A DNA stretch of 32,225 bases from Verrucomicrobiota bacterium (GTDB lineage Bacteria; Verrucomicrobiota; Verrucomicrobiia; Verrucomicrobiales; Verrucomicrobiaceae): NCBI GenBank assembly GCA_026397715.1, contig JAPLUN010000417.1, forward strand, positions 1 to 32,225, written 5' to 3'. The notes beneath the pieces were generated by a model that saw nothing but the letters and a program-made list of their open reading frames with translations, was not told where the DNA came from and made no database searches. The number at the start of each line of letters is the position of its first letter. Within the stretch, counting starts at the first letter, position 1. Both the position numbers and the translations under genes were made by a program. Shown piece after piece: positions 24,081-32,104 of the stretch.

Positions 24081-24982
24081 ATGTAGATTTTGACATGGCT
24101 GACGAGCGCGATCCCAATCTCTACTTCAGCATTCCGGGCCCATGGAATATGAACGCGACGCGGCCCATGCACTGCGATCTGGGGCAGATCGTCTTCGCCG
24201 GCACCAAGTGGGACAGCCAGGCCACCTATGCGCATGCTCCCCCACCGCATTATTTGCGGCCCACGCCGCACTACCTGCTTGTTTTGACCCTTGAAGGCAC
24301 GGCTGACTACATGGACGACACCGGGGCGCGCTGTGTGATGCAGCCCGGCACACTGGTGTGGTCAAAGCCCGGCGTGAATCAAAGCTACGGCCCCAAGGAC
24401 GGCGAGCGCTGGAGTGAATTGTTTCTGTGGTTCAATGGCAGCGTCTTCGATGCCTGGCAGTCTGCCGGATATCCCGGCGACCGCAGCCGGGTGCTGGAGC
24501 TCAGCCCCCTGCCCTACTGGACAAACCGGCTGCGCCGCATTCTCCAGCCGCCACCGGATGCGCCTGCGGAAACACCTCTGTCACGCCTCTGCCACTTCCA
24601 GCAGTGGCTGGCCGATGCCCTCCAATTTGATGCCTCGCAGCACCAGACCACGGAGACTTTGGAGTGGCGGGAGACTGCGGAGCGTTTGCTGGCTGATGGC
24701 AAACTGGGAGCGCCATCACTGGAAGAAATCGCGACAGCTCTCGGCATGTCCTACAGCGCCTTTCGAAAACGATTTGTGCAGATGACGGGCAAGAGCCCCG
24801 GCGAATTTCGTGCGGACGCGATCGTGCTGCGTGCGTGTTCCAAGCTGCTGGAGAGCAGCCACACGCTGGCCAGGATCGCCGATGATCTCGGCTTTCATGA
24901 CGCCTTTCATTTCTCGCGGCGCTTCAAGCAGGTCGTGGGGATGTCGCCGAAGGATTTTAGGAGGCAGCATGCGGTGAGGTGA
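24065..24982 (+). CDS. AraC family transcriptional regulator
   Basis: The protein has an N-terminal cupin-like sensing domain (about 15-130, HYLRPTPHYLLVLTLEGTADYMDDTG, then MQPGTLVWSKPGV) and a C-terminal double helix-turn-helix (about 210-303). The first HTH is SLEEIATALGMSYSAFRKRF, and the second ends with HTLARIADDLGFHDAFHFSRRFKQVVGMSPKDFRRQ, the AraC signature. The cupin part binds a small ligand, often a sugar, in this family. It is divergent from the DUF1549/1553 operon and probably activates it. The first ATG at 24065 is followed by another at 24095 (MADERDP); the later start would leave room for the repeats upstream. Confidence 0.92.
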   Translation: MFDLIHVDFDMADERDPNLYFSIPGPWNMNATRPMHCDLGQIVFAGTKWDSQATYAHAPPPHYLRPTPHYLLVLTLEGTADYMDDTGARCVMQPGTLVWSKPGVNQSYGPKDGERWSELFLWFNGSVFDAWQSAGYPGDRSRVLELSPLPYWTNRLRRILQPPPDAPAETPLSRLCHFQQWLADALQFDASQHQTTETLEWRETAERLLADGKLGAPSLEEIATALGMSYSAFRKRFVQMTGKSPGEFRADAIVLRACSKLLESSHTLARIADDLGFHDAFHFSRRFKQVVGMSPKDFRRQHAVR

Positions 24983-25041
24983 GATTCCCCATCAGCTCCC
25001 GCATTCGAATATCTTGTGGCGTGCGTGTGCCGACCGGCCCG

Positions 25042-25087
25042 TCGAAAGCGGTAGCTGCGCTCGTTCCTCGCTCCGCAACCGCAGTCC
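25042..25087 (-). repeat. Palindromic intergenic repeat, unit 3
   Basis: On the minus strand the element starts GGACTGC and ends GCTTTCGA. GCGGT (25048-25052) and TGCG (25056-25059) pair with CGCA (25074-25077) and ACCGC (25078-25082). The two ends resemble GGAGTGC and GCTTTCGA of the repeats at 27613-27699, with a different stem and a longer loop. Together they look like one family of REP-type elements. The rest of the 142-base gap between the AraC and Gfo/Idh/MocA genes holds only the hairpin at 25102-25136. Confidence 0.5.
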
Positions 25088-25101
25088 AAATGGGCCGCGC
25101 C

Positions 25102-25136
25102 CCGGAGGTCCGTTTCGGGAAACGCTACACCTCCGG
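25102..25136. repeat. Hairpin across the Gfo/Idh/MocA stop codon
   Basis: CCGGAGGT (25102-25109) pairs with ACCTCCGG (25129-25136), and inside this CGTTT (25111-25115) pairs with AAACG (25120-25124). The right arm is the last codons of the coding sequence, so the hairpin includes the stop codon. No T run follows on either strand. Confidence 0.5.
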
Positions 25137-26576
25137 CAGTTCAAATCCGGCGGCGTATTCCTCCTGAGCCAGCTTGTTGGCCTCGGCGGCAAACTCACCG
25201 GTGAAGACTTCGTTCACTGGATCGAAGTCGAGCCATGGCCCGACGACGACTTGCTCGACCTCGGTGTTGATTTGATTGGCAGCAAGCGTGGCGAGCATGC
25301 CCGCAAACATTTCCTGGCCGAACTTGTCGCCCTGCAGGCGCTCTTTGATTTCTTCGTTCTTCATCGCCTTGCCGAGGCGGTAGGAGGTGTTCGCGAGATG
25401 CGAGAGGGCAGCGGCCTGCTGACCGTGGCGGATGTGCAGCACATCCTTGGTGTATTTGCCGGCGCGCACGGAGTCGATGAAGTTCTTCATGTGATCCGGG
25501 CCGGTGAGGAAGTTCTCAAACTTCGTGATGGTCTTGCCCTCGTTGTCGTAGGCCTTGGATTCGGCCACGTAACCGCCTTCACAGTGGATGATGTTTCCGG
25601 TGCGAATACCCTTGTAGGGCGGTTCGCCGGATTTTTGATCCATGTTCTTTGTGGGCAGGCCAAACATGTCCATGAGCAGAGGCACGGGCTCATAGGGATG
25701 GAAAGCGAGCTGGCAGTTGGCCGTCTGGCCGTCGTCCACATAACCCCAGCGATGGCCGAGGCTCATCACGCGCTGCGGCAGCGTGGCGGGATCGTTGAGC
25801 GCCCAGCGAGCCACGTCATACTGATGCGGCCCCTGATTGCCGATGTCGCCGTTGCCATAGGGCCACTGCCAGTGCCAGTCGTAGTGGAACTGCTTGCGCA
25901 TGATGGGCATCTCAGGACGAGGCGAGGACCAGAGCTTGTAATCCACCGTAGCGGGCGGCTGCTGGGGAGCATCCACCTTGTCGATACTCATGCGCAGGCC
26001 GTGGACGAGCGCATGGGAGAGCTTCTTCTTGCCGATGTGGCCTTCATTCACCCATGCCATGGCCGCAGCCCAGCCGAGGTCGGAGCGGCGTTGCAGGCCG
26101 TGCTGAACGATGATGCCTTTCGCGGCTGCTTTAGTCGCAGCCGCCATGAGCTTGCGGCCCTCAATGAGATTGTGACAGACGGGCTTCTCCACATAGACGT
26201 GCTTGCCGTGTTGCAAGGCGGTGAGCGCGATGAGCACATGGCTGTGGTTTGGCGTGGCGATGGTCACGGCATCAATGTCCTTGTCCGCGCAGCACTCGCG
26301 GAAGTCACGGTAGGTTTTGACGGTGATGTTCTGCTTGGCGAGCTCGGCCACTTTTTTGTCCACGACGGCGGAGTCGACATCGCACAGCGCCACCAACCGC
26401 ACGCCGGGAACTTTGAGCAGTTCCTTGATATGACCGCCGCCGCGACCGCGAAAACCGATCACCGCAACGCGCACATCACCGTTTGCCCCGAGCGGTGCGC
26501 CCCAGGCAGGCATGGAAATGGCTCCGGCGAGGGAGGTCTGAAGGAAACGACGACGAGAAGTGGCGGGCGTGTTCAT
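25125..26576 (-). CDS. Tat-exported Gfo/Idh/MocA family oxidoreductase
   Basis: The 483-residue protein has a twin-arginine signal (SRRRFLQTSLAG, Arg8-Arg10) and then a Rossmann domain (VRVAVIGFRGRGGGH at 35-48, followed by LVALCDVD). ATPNHSHVLIALTALQHGKHVYVEKPVCHN contains the EKP motif near the catalytic site. A C-terminal alpha/beta substrate domain includes YDWHWQWPYGNGDIGNQGPHQYDVARW, with the usual His. Tat export of an NAD(P)-dependent enzyme implies that the cofactor is bound before export. Family members oxidise sugars, often at C3. The adjacent operon contains DUF1080, whose known relatives hydrolyse 3-keto-glycosides, so a functional link is plausible. It is not part of that operon. 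An ATG at 26588 is an alternative start. Confidence 0.93.
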   Translation of the reverse strand: MNTPATSRRRFLQTSLAGAISMPAWGAPLGANGDVRVAVIGFRGRGGGHIKELLKVPGVRLVALCDVDSAVVDKKVAELAKQNITVKTYRDFRECCADKDIDAVTIATPNHSHVLIALTALQHGKHVYVEKPVCHNLIEGRKLMAAATKAAAKGIIVQHGLQRRSDLGWAAAMAWVNEGHIGKKKLSHALVHGLRMSIDKVDAPQQPPATVDYKLWSSPRPEMPIMRKQFHYDWHWQWPYGNGDIGNQGPHQYDVARWALNDPATLPQRVMSLGHRWGYVDDGQTANCQLAFHPYEPVPLLMDMFGLPTKNMDQKSGEPPYKGIRTGNIIHCEGGYVAESKAYDNEGKTITKFENFLTGPDHMKNFIDSVRAGKYTKDVLHIRHGQQAAALSHLANTSYRLGKAMKNEEIKERLQGDKFGQEMFAGMLATLAANQINTEVEQVVVGPWLDFDPVNEVFTGEFAAEANKLAQEEYAAGFELPEV

Positions 26577-26638
26577 GTTGCCGCTCATAACGTCGGCTGC
26601 GGGCTTGCCTTTACGAAGTTCATGCCTAGCGGTGAAAG

Positions 26639-27601
26639 ATGGAGCCTCTTCCGACCCTCAGCGAAATCGAAGCCGCCAAGGCGCTCATTCGTCCGCACAT
26701 CCACGAAACACCGGCGTACCGCTGGCCTCTGCTAGAAGCGGGCCAGGGCTGCGATTTGTGGTTGAAGCATGAAAACCACACGCCCGTCGGGGCTTTCAAG
26801 ATTCGCGGCGGGCTGGTCTATATGGACGAGTTGAAACGTCAGCAACCCGAGGTGCGCGGGGTCATCGCCGCCTCGACCGGCAATCACGGGCAGTCCATTG
26901 CTTTTGCAGCGAGACGGAACGGCCTGCGCGCCGTGATCGTGGTGCCGCATGGCAACAACCCGGAGAAGAACGCTGCCATGCGCTCGATGGGAGCGGAACT
27001 GGTGGAGCATGGCCGGGAGTTTCAGGAGGCGCTGGTGTTTTCGCGTGAACTCTCCGCCAAAGAAGGGCTGCATGCGGTGCCGTCATTTCACCCCTGGCTG
27101 GTGCGTGGTGTGGCGACGTATGGGCTGGAGCTGTTTCGTGCGGTGAAGGATCTGGATGTGGTGTTTGTGCCCATCGGCCTGGGGTCCGGATTCTGCGGCG
27201 TGGCCGCCGCACGTGAGGCGCTGGGGTTGAAGACGAAGATCATCGGTGTGGTGTCCGAGCATGCGCCCGCTTATGCGCTGTCATTTCAACAGCGGCAGTT
27301 TGTGGAGCAAACGAGCATGACGCGTGTGGCGGAAGGCGTGGCCTGCAAAACGCCGAATCGTGACGCGCTGGAGCATGTGATTCGTTATGCGCATGAGATT
27401 GTCACCGTGAGTGATGAAGAGACCGTGGCCGCAATGCGTGAGATCATTCAGGCTACTCATAACATCGCCGAAGGTGCGGGTGCGCTGGCGTATGCGGCGC
27501 TGAAGAAGCAGCGTGAGAAGTGGGAAGGGAAGCGCGTGGCGTGTGTGCTCACAGGCGGGAATGCGAGCATGAGCATTTTACGCGAGGCGCTGGGGGTGTG
27601 A
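26639..27601 (+). CDS. Threonine/serine dehydratase-like PLP enzyme
   Basis: The 320-residue protein is a fold-type II PLP enzyme. Lys54 in GAFKIRGG is the Schiff-base lysine, ASTGNHGQSIAFAAR is the substrate and PLP contact loop, and GLGSGFCGVAAA binds the PLP phosphate. AEGAGALAYAALKK and CVLTGGNAS close the fold. It has the short form without the ACT-like regulatory domain of IlvA, so it is a catabolic-type threonine ammonia-lyase or a serine racemase/dehydratase. The exact substrate is undecided. It is divergent from the Gfo/Idh/MocA gene and followed by a pair of palindromic repeats. Confidence 0.92.
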   Translation: MEPLPTLSEIEAAKALIRPHIHETPAYRWPLLEAGQGCDLWLKHENHTPVGAFKIRGGLVYMDELKRQQPEVRGVIAASTGNHGQSIAFAARRNGLRAVIVVPHGNNPEKNAAMRSMGAELVEHGREFQEALVFSRELSAKEGLHAVPSFHPWLVRGVATYGLELFRAVKDLDVVFVPIGLGSGFCGVAAAREALGLKTKIIGVVSEHAPAYALSFQQRQFVEQTSMTRVAEGVACKTPNRDALEHVIRYAHEIVTVSDEETVAAMREIIQATHNIAEGAGALAYAALKKQREKWEGKRVACVLTGGNASMSILREALGV

Positions 27602-27612
27602 TGGAGCGCGGA

Positions 27613-27648
27613 GCGTCTTGGAGTGCTCCAGCCCTCTGGAGCTTTTCG
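27613..27648 (+). repeat. Palindromic intergenic repeat, unit 1
   Basis: GCGTCTTGGAGTGC is followed by a hairpin with stem GCTCCAG (27625-27631) and CTGGAGC (27636-27642) and loop CCCT, then TTTTCG. It is an inverted copy of the unit at 27664-27699. The two stems differ by paired changes that keep pairing intact (TCCAG/CTGGA against GCCGG/CCGGC). Confidence 0.75.
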
Positions 27649-27663
27649 CAGGCCATTAGACAC

Positions 27664-27699
27664 TCGAAAGCGCCGGAGGGCCGGCGCACTCCAGGACGC
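27664..27699 (-). repeat. Palindromic intergenic repeat, unit 2 (inverted)
   Basis: On the minus strand this reads GCGTCCTGGAGTGC, then stem GCGCCGG/CCGGCGC (27681-27687 and 27670-27676) with loop CCCT, then TTTCGA. Flanks, loop and layout match unit 1 in reverse orientation, giving a head-to-head pair like the BIMEs of enterobacteria. It fills most of the 122-base gap between the dehydratase-like gene and the S15 hydrolase gene. Confidence 0.75.
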
Positions 27700-27723
27700 T
27701 GGCGCGCATTCGCATACCCAGAC

Positions 27724-29565
27724 CTACGGCTTCACCAAGGGCAGTACGATGTGCGAGGGATGCTCGCGATCGTAATAGACGGTGTTCGTGGCGATGACTG
27801 TGCGGCGGTGCTCCTGGAGGGGCTCGCCGGTGTTGGGGTTCACATCGAACCGCGGGAAGTTGCTGCTGCTGATGTCCACGCGAATGCGGTGGCCTTTTTT
27901 GAAGAAGTTGCTGGTGGGGTAGAGCTTGATGGTGAAGGGATAGACCTTACCGGGCTGCATGAGCTTTTCCTCCTGCAACGAATAGCGGAAACGGGCGCGG
28001 ACGATACCATCCGCGAGATTGAGATCAAAGCCATGCGGCCAGTCGGTGCTGGACGGATACACATCGATCAACTTGGCGGTGAAATCGGTGTCCAGGGCAT
28101 CGGATGAAGCCCAAAGCTTCACCTCGATCTCACCCGTGATTTCGGTGTCTTCGGCCAGTGGTGCAGTTTGGAATACGAGTACGTCACTGCGGGCGGATAG
28201 CGGAATGGGCTTGGTCCAGTTCCAGAATTTGTCACTGCCACGCTGATCCCATGCGCCCTGCTGCATGATGCCGTCTCCGGAGGAGATGTTGCCGCCGAGC
28301 GTGGGCACCGGGTTCTTGGGGTCAAAAGCATAGGTCACGGATGCGCGCTCATCCCTGGGCTTCGCGTCGCTCAGCAGGCCTTCGGCATGCAGATAGAACG
28401 GGGTGGGTTTCATGCGCGCCAGCGGCCATTCGTTTTCATCACGCCATTGTCCGCCGTGGTTGAGCAGGCCCTCTTTAGTCTTGCTGCCATCTCCGGTGCC
28501 CATGACGAAGATGCGGACTTTTTTGGCAAATGGGGCGGCCTTGCCGACGCTGTTATCGATGCCCTTCATCCAGTGATCGAACCACTCCTTGCGCCAGGCG
28601 AGTTCGTTCGCGATGGCGGCGGCTTTGCCGAAGTCGACCTGACCGTGCGATGACTTGCCCTGCGCGCCGTGAATCCATGGACCCATGATGAGATAGACAT
28701 CGCTCTTGAGCGTCTTCGAAAGTGCCTGGAAATTTGCCGAGGTGTTGCCGGCCCATGAGTCATACCAGCCGCCGACGAGATAGACCGGCATGTCTTTGTA
28801 GCGCGAGGGATCGGCCAGAATGTTGTTCTGCCGCCAGAAGGCATCGTCCTTGCCGTGGCGCATGGCCTGGATGAGCCAGTCTTCGTATTCAGGGGCGAGT
28901 TTCAGAGGAGTGGAGCCGGGACGCAATGGAAGAAGGGAGAGGTAATCCCAGCGATGGTCCGCCATTTCCTTGAGTTCGTTCTGAGTCGCAGGATCAAGCG
29001 CCGCATTGCTGCCTTTGCCGGCATTGAGCATGATCCAGTTCCAGAAGCGCATCTCAAACGCCCCCGCATTGCGCATGCTCTGCCGCCCCATGTTGGACAC
29101 GGCATCCACCGGGATGACGGTGGTGAGCTGCGGCACTTTTTCCATGGCCATCGCGTGCTGCGTGCCACCGACGTACGAGGTGCCCACCATGCCGATCTTG
29201 CCATTTGCCCAAGGCTGCGCGGCGATCCATGCGGCGCAGTCTGTGCCGTCCACGCCATCATCGGTCATCCAGTGCCAGACGCCCTCGCTTGCGTAGCGGC
29301 CGCGGGTGTCCTGCGCGACGAAGGCGTAGCCGTGCGAGGCAAAGTACTCACCATAGCTTTTTGCGCCGTCCTTGTTGTAAGGCAGACGCGTGAGGATGAC
29401 GGGCAGCTTTTCGGTGCTGCCCGCAGGCAGGTAAACATCCGTGGCGAGCTTCACGCCATCGCGCATCGCCACCATGACGTTCTTTTCGACCTTAACGCCT
29501 GCTTCCTGGGCATGGAGCCAGGAGGCGGCCAGAATGACTGCGAAGACGGCGGAGCGGATGATCAT
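27724..29565 (-). CDS. Secreted CocE/NonD family hydrolase (peptidase S15-like)
   Basis: The 613-residue protein has a signal peptide (cut near HAQ at 18-20), an alpha/beta-hydrolase domain with the S15 lead DGVKLATDVYLPAG and LTRLPYNKDG, and a DTRGRYASEG motif. The nucleophile is Ser130 in GTSYVGGTQ. A C-terminal jelly-roll domain (about 385-613) is typical of the X-Pro dipeptidyl-peptidase/cocaine esterase group, ending in RVDISSSNFPRFDVNPNTGE. It should hydrolyse an ester or amide in the periplasm; the substrate is unknown. The ATG lies four bases after the TlpA-like gene stop. Confidence 0.93.
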   Translation of the reverse strand: MIIRSAVFAVILAASWLHAQEAGVKVEKNVMVAMRDGVKLATDVYLPAGSTEKLPVILTRLPYNKDGAKSYGEYFASHGYAFVAQDTRGRYASEGVWHWMTDDGVDGTDCAAWIAAQPWANGKIGMVGTSYVGGTQHAMAMEKVPQLTTVIPVDAVSNMGRQSMRNAGAFEMRFWNWIMLNAGKGSNAALDPATQNELKEMADHRWDYLSLLPLRPGSTPLKLAPEYEDWLIQAMRHGKDDAFWRQNNILADPSRYKDMPVYLVGGWYDSWAGNTSANFQALSKTLKSDVYLIMGPWIHGAQGKSSHGQVDFGKAAAIANELAWRKEWFDHWMKGIDNSVGKAAPFAKKVRIFVMGTGDGSKTKEGLLNHGGQWRDENEWPLARMKPTPFYLHAEGLLSDAKPRDERASVTYAFDPKNPVPTLGGNISSGDGIMQQGAWDQRGSDKFWNWTKPIPLSARSDVLVFQTAPLAEDTEITGEIEVKLWASSDALDTDFTAKLIDVYPSSTDWPHGFDLNLADGIVRARFRYSLQEEKLMQPGKVYPFTIKLYPTSNFFKKGHRIRVDISSSNFPRFDVNPNTGEPLQEHRRTVIATNTVYYDREHPSHIVLPLVKP

Positions 29566-29569
29566 GAAA

Positions 29570-30517
29570 TTATTCGGCCAGCAGTTTCTTCACCTTCTCC
29601 TCCAGCCCCTCAAAGGCGGTCATGCTCACGACGACGCCCTTCTTGTTGAGCAGCCACATCGTAGGAATGGATTCGAGATTGAACTTGATGAACAGCTCGT
29701 TTTCCGGGCCTTTGCCATCGAAGTACTGCGGCCATTCGACTCCTTTGTCCTTCAGGAAGGCCTCCAGTTCCGCCTTGTCGGCATCAAGCGAAACACCAAT
29801 AACCTCAAATCCCTTCGCATGCTGCTCTTTGTAAATTTTGAGGACAGTCGGCAGTTCCTCGACGCATGGCCCGCACCAGGTGGCCCAGAAGTCAATGAGG
29901 ACGACCTTGCCCTGCAGCTTGCTCACATCCACCGCACGGCCGTCCACGGCTGTGAACTTCAGTCCCAGCGGCTGAGTCTTGAGATTCACCTCCTGCAGTT
30001 TGACCTCCACCATCTTGTTCAGCTTTTCCTCGGGGAAAGCCTTCAGGTGCTTCTCCGCCAAAGCGACCCACGCAGCAGCGTCGCCCCCCGGAGCGACCGC
30101 TGAATCAGACGCGAGCATGACCTGGGTCAGACTGGCCTGCGATCTCGTCTCAGGCTTTGCATCCGCTGCTTTGACAATGTCATCCAGACTGATGAGTTCC
30201 TTCTCAGGCGCAGGGACATCGGCAAGCTCGCGCACATGCCCGAGCATCGCAGCAAAGAGTGCAACCTCCCAGCGAGCAGGATTGGTGGGCGCCGACTTCA
30301 TGGCGGCGGCATAAGTCGCATCAAAGTCCGTCAGGCTGTGCTTCAGCATTATGCGCGCCGTTTCACTCGTCTGGGGATTCTCCTTGGGGTTGCGGATGCC
30401 TTCGATGATGTCGTTGACCTTCTTCCACTCGTCATCGCCATCGGCGGCACGAATGGAAGAGGAAACAGCCAGGACGAGAGTCGTGACACTGAGGCAGAAA
30501 AGGCGGAGAGCGTTCAT
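29570..30517 (-). CDS. TlpA-like exported thioredoxin-fold protein
   Basis: The 315-residue protein starts at ATG 30517 with a signal peptide (cut near RAA at 23-25). About 150 residues of helical, unassigned sequence follow, including AARWEVALFAAMLGHV-like helices. The last 130 residues are a TlpA/ResA-type thioredoxin domain with WCGPC (Cys215, Cys218), VIGVSLDADKAELEAFLKDKGVEW and the cis-proline region SIPTMWLLNKKG. Such proteins reduce disulfides outside the cytoplasm, for example in cytochrome c maturation, which would fit a cell with many CxxCH proteins. It lies between DUF1501 and S15 genes with gaps of 46 and 4 bases. Confidence 0.92.
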   Translation of the reverse strand: MNALRLFCLSVTTLVLAVSSSIRAADGDDEWKKVNDIIEGIRNPKENPQTSETARIMLKHSLTDFDATYAAAMKSAPTNPARWEVALFAAMLGHVRELADVPAPEKELISLDDIVKAADAKPETRSQASLTQVMLASDSAVAPGGDAAAWVALAEKHLKAFPEEKLNKMVEVKLQEVNLKTQPLGLKFTAVDGRAVDVSKLQGKVVLIDFWATWCGPCVEELPTVLKIYKEQHAKGFEVIGVSLDADKAELEAFLKDKGVEWPQYFDGKGPENELFIKFNLESIPTMWLLNKKGVVVSMTAFEGLEEKVKKLLAE

Positions 30518-30563
30518 GAAGAAGGGAGAGCCTAAACGGATGAAATCCACGCCACCAATCTTT

Positions 30564-32018
30564 TTACGCGAAGATTTCCGTCACGGCTTTTCCTTTACCA
30601 TCTTCCGTCACGTAGAACGGCCGGCCTTCGATTTCGAACTCCGTCTTCGGGCTGATGCCCATGGCGGTCATGATGGTGGCGTGCAGGTCCATGACGCTCA
30701 CAGGATTTTTGGTGGCAATGAGCGGACGCTCATCGGCGGTTTCGCCGTAGAGATGGCCTTTCTTCACGCCGCCGCCGAACATCACCACACTGGTGCCGCC
30801 AGTGAAATGGCGGTGCAGGCCGTAGTGCTTCATCTCGCTGAGCGTGTCGACTTTGAAGGTGGTCTGGTCGTTCGCGGTGGAGCCGGGCTTGCCTTCCATG
30901 AGTGCATCGCGGCTGAACTCGCTGGCAATGACGATGAGCGTGCGATCCAGCAGACCTTTTGCCTCCAGATCACGCACGAGCTGCGAGATGGGCAGGTCGA
31001 TCTCCTTGTGCATGGCCTCCACGGTGGAGTGGCCGTCTTTGTGAGTGTCCCACTGGAAGAAGGGCACGTACTCGGTGGTCACTTCGACGAATCGTGTGCC
31101 CGCTTCGACCAATCGGCGGGCGAGCAGGCAGCCACGGCCAAAGCGGCCGGTGTCATACTTGGCGTAGCTCTCCTTGGGCTCCAGGGTGATATCGAAGGCT
31201 TCGCGCTCCTTGGCGCTGAGCAGGCGGTAGGCATTGTCCATGCTGCGCAGCATGGACTCCTGCTGGTAGTCGCTCATGAACTCGCGCTGCGGGCTTTGAT
31301 CAACGAGCTTGCGGAAGAGGCGGTCGCGATTGGCGAAACGATTGGCGTCCATGCCCTTCGGTGGCTTTACGGACTGCGCGGCTTCTTCAGGAAACGGCAG
31401 GTTCATGGGGCCGAACTCGCTGCCAAAAAATCCTGCGGTGGTGAAGGCTTTCAACTCTTCGCTTTCGCCCACGCCTTCGAGCCGCTGGCCGATGTTGATG
31501 AATGCGGGCATCACGGCATTGCGCGGACCAAGCACCTTGGCCATCCAGGAACCGATGTGCGGGCACGCGACCGTCTGCGGCGGCACGTAGCCGGTGTGCC
31601 AGTGATACTGGTGCCGTGAGTGCAATATGCTGCCGAGATCTGGCTGCACCGCGCTGCGGATCAGCGTGGCGCGGTCCATCACCTGCGCGATGTTTTCCAA
31701 GCCCTGGCAGATTTTGATGCCATCCACGTTGGTGTTGATGGCGGGAAAGGTGCTGAGCATGCGCTTGACCTCCAGGCCCTTCTCAAAGGGCAGGTAGCCC
31801 TTGGGATCAAAGGTGTCGGGCGCGGCCATGCCGCCGGCCATCCAGAGGAGGATGCAGGCGTCGGCCTTGGCAGGTGGATGTGTCACCTTCTCGCCGGTTT
31901 TTGCCCAGATGGCCTGCGGTGCGCCGGTCATCCAAGCCGCGGTGCTGGCAGCTGCGAGTTTCTTCAGGAAATCGCGACGGATGAGGTGCTCGGGGAGGGT
32001 GGGATCGATGTCGTGCAT
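30564..32018 (-). CDS. Tat-exported DUF1501 protein, second copy
   Basis: The ATG at 32018 was chosen over an upstream in-frame GTG; it begins 484 residues with a twin-arginine signal (IRRDFLKKLAAAST). DUF1501 marks are WMAGGMAAPDTFDPKGYLPF, MDRATLIRSA, HSRHQYHWHTGY, FGRGCLLARRLVEAGTRFVEV, DRTLIVIASEFSRD, GGTSVVMFGGGVKKGHLYG and SVMDLHATIMTAMGI. It is only distantly similar to the first copy (20548-21957). Unlike most family members it has no DUF1549/DUF1553 partner upstream: the neighbouring gene on that side runs away from it. Confidence 0.92.
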   Translation of the reverse strand: MHDIDPTLPEHLIRRDFLKKLAAASTAAWMTGAPQAIWAKTGEKVTHPPAKADACILLWMAGGMAAPDTFDPKGYLPFEKGLEVKRMLSTFPAINTNVDGIKICQGLENIAQVMDRATLIRSAVQPDLGSILHSRHQYHWHTGYVPPQTVACPHIGSWMAKVLGPRNAVMPAFINIGQRLEGVGESEELKAFTTAGFFGSEFGPMNLPFPEEAAQSVKPPKGMDANRFANRDRLFRKLVDQSPQREFMSDYQQESMLRSMDNAYRLLSAKEREAFDITLEPKESYAKYDTGRFGRGCLLARRLVEAGTRFVEVTTEYVPFFQWDTHKDGHSTVEAMHKEIDLPISQLVRDLEAKGLLDRTLIVIASEFSRDALMEGKPGSTANDQTTFKVDTLSEMKHYGLHRHFTGGTSVVMFGGGVKKGHLYGETADERPLIATKNPVSVMDLHATIMTAMGISPKTEFEIEGRPFYVTEDGKGKAVTEIFA

Positions 32019-32104
32019 GACAGTACTCAAACGCTGCGACAATGGCTTCACTGACGTAATTTTCCACTTCCTCTGCCATCTCGGATCAATGTCCCCAAGA
32101 TTCC

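Noticed and set aside
25014-26735. A 573-codon open frame on the plus strand
   Set aside because: It is antisense to the Gfo/Idh/MocA gene along its whole length, and the product has no recognisable domain.
27520-28107. Open frame across the repeat pair on the plus strand
   Set aside because: It covers the end of the dehydratase-like gene out of frame, the palindromes and the antisense of the S15 gene; no domain is seen.
30351-31619. A 422-codon open frame on the plus strand
   Set aside because: It is antisense to DUF1501 and TlpA-like genes that have full domain support.
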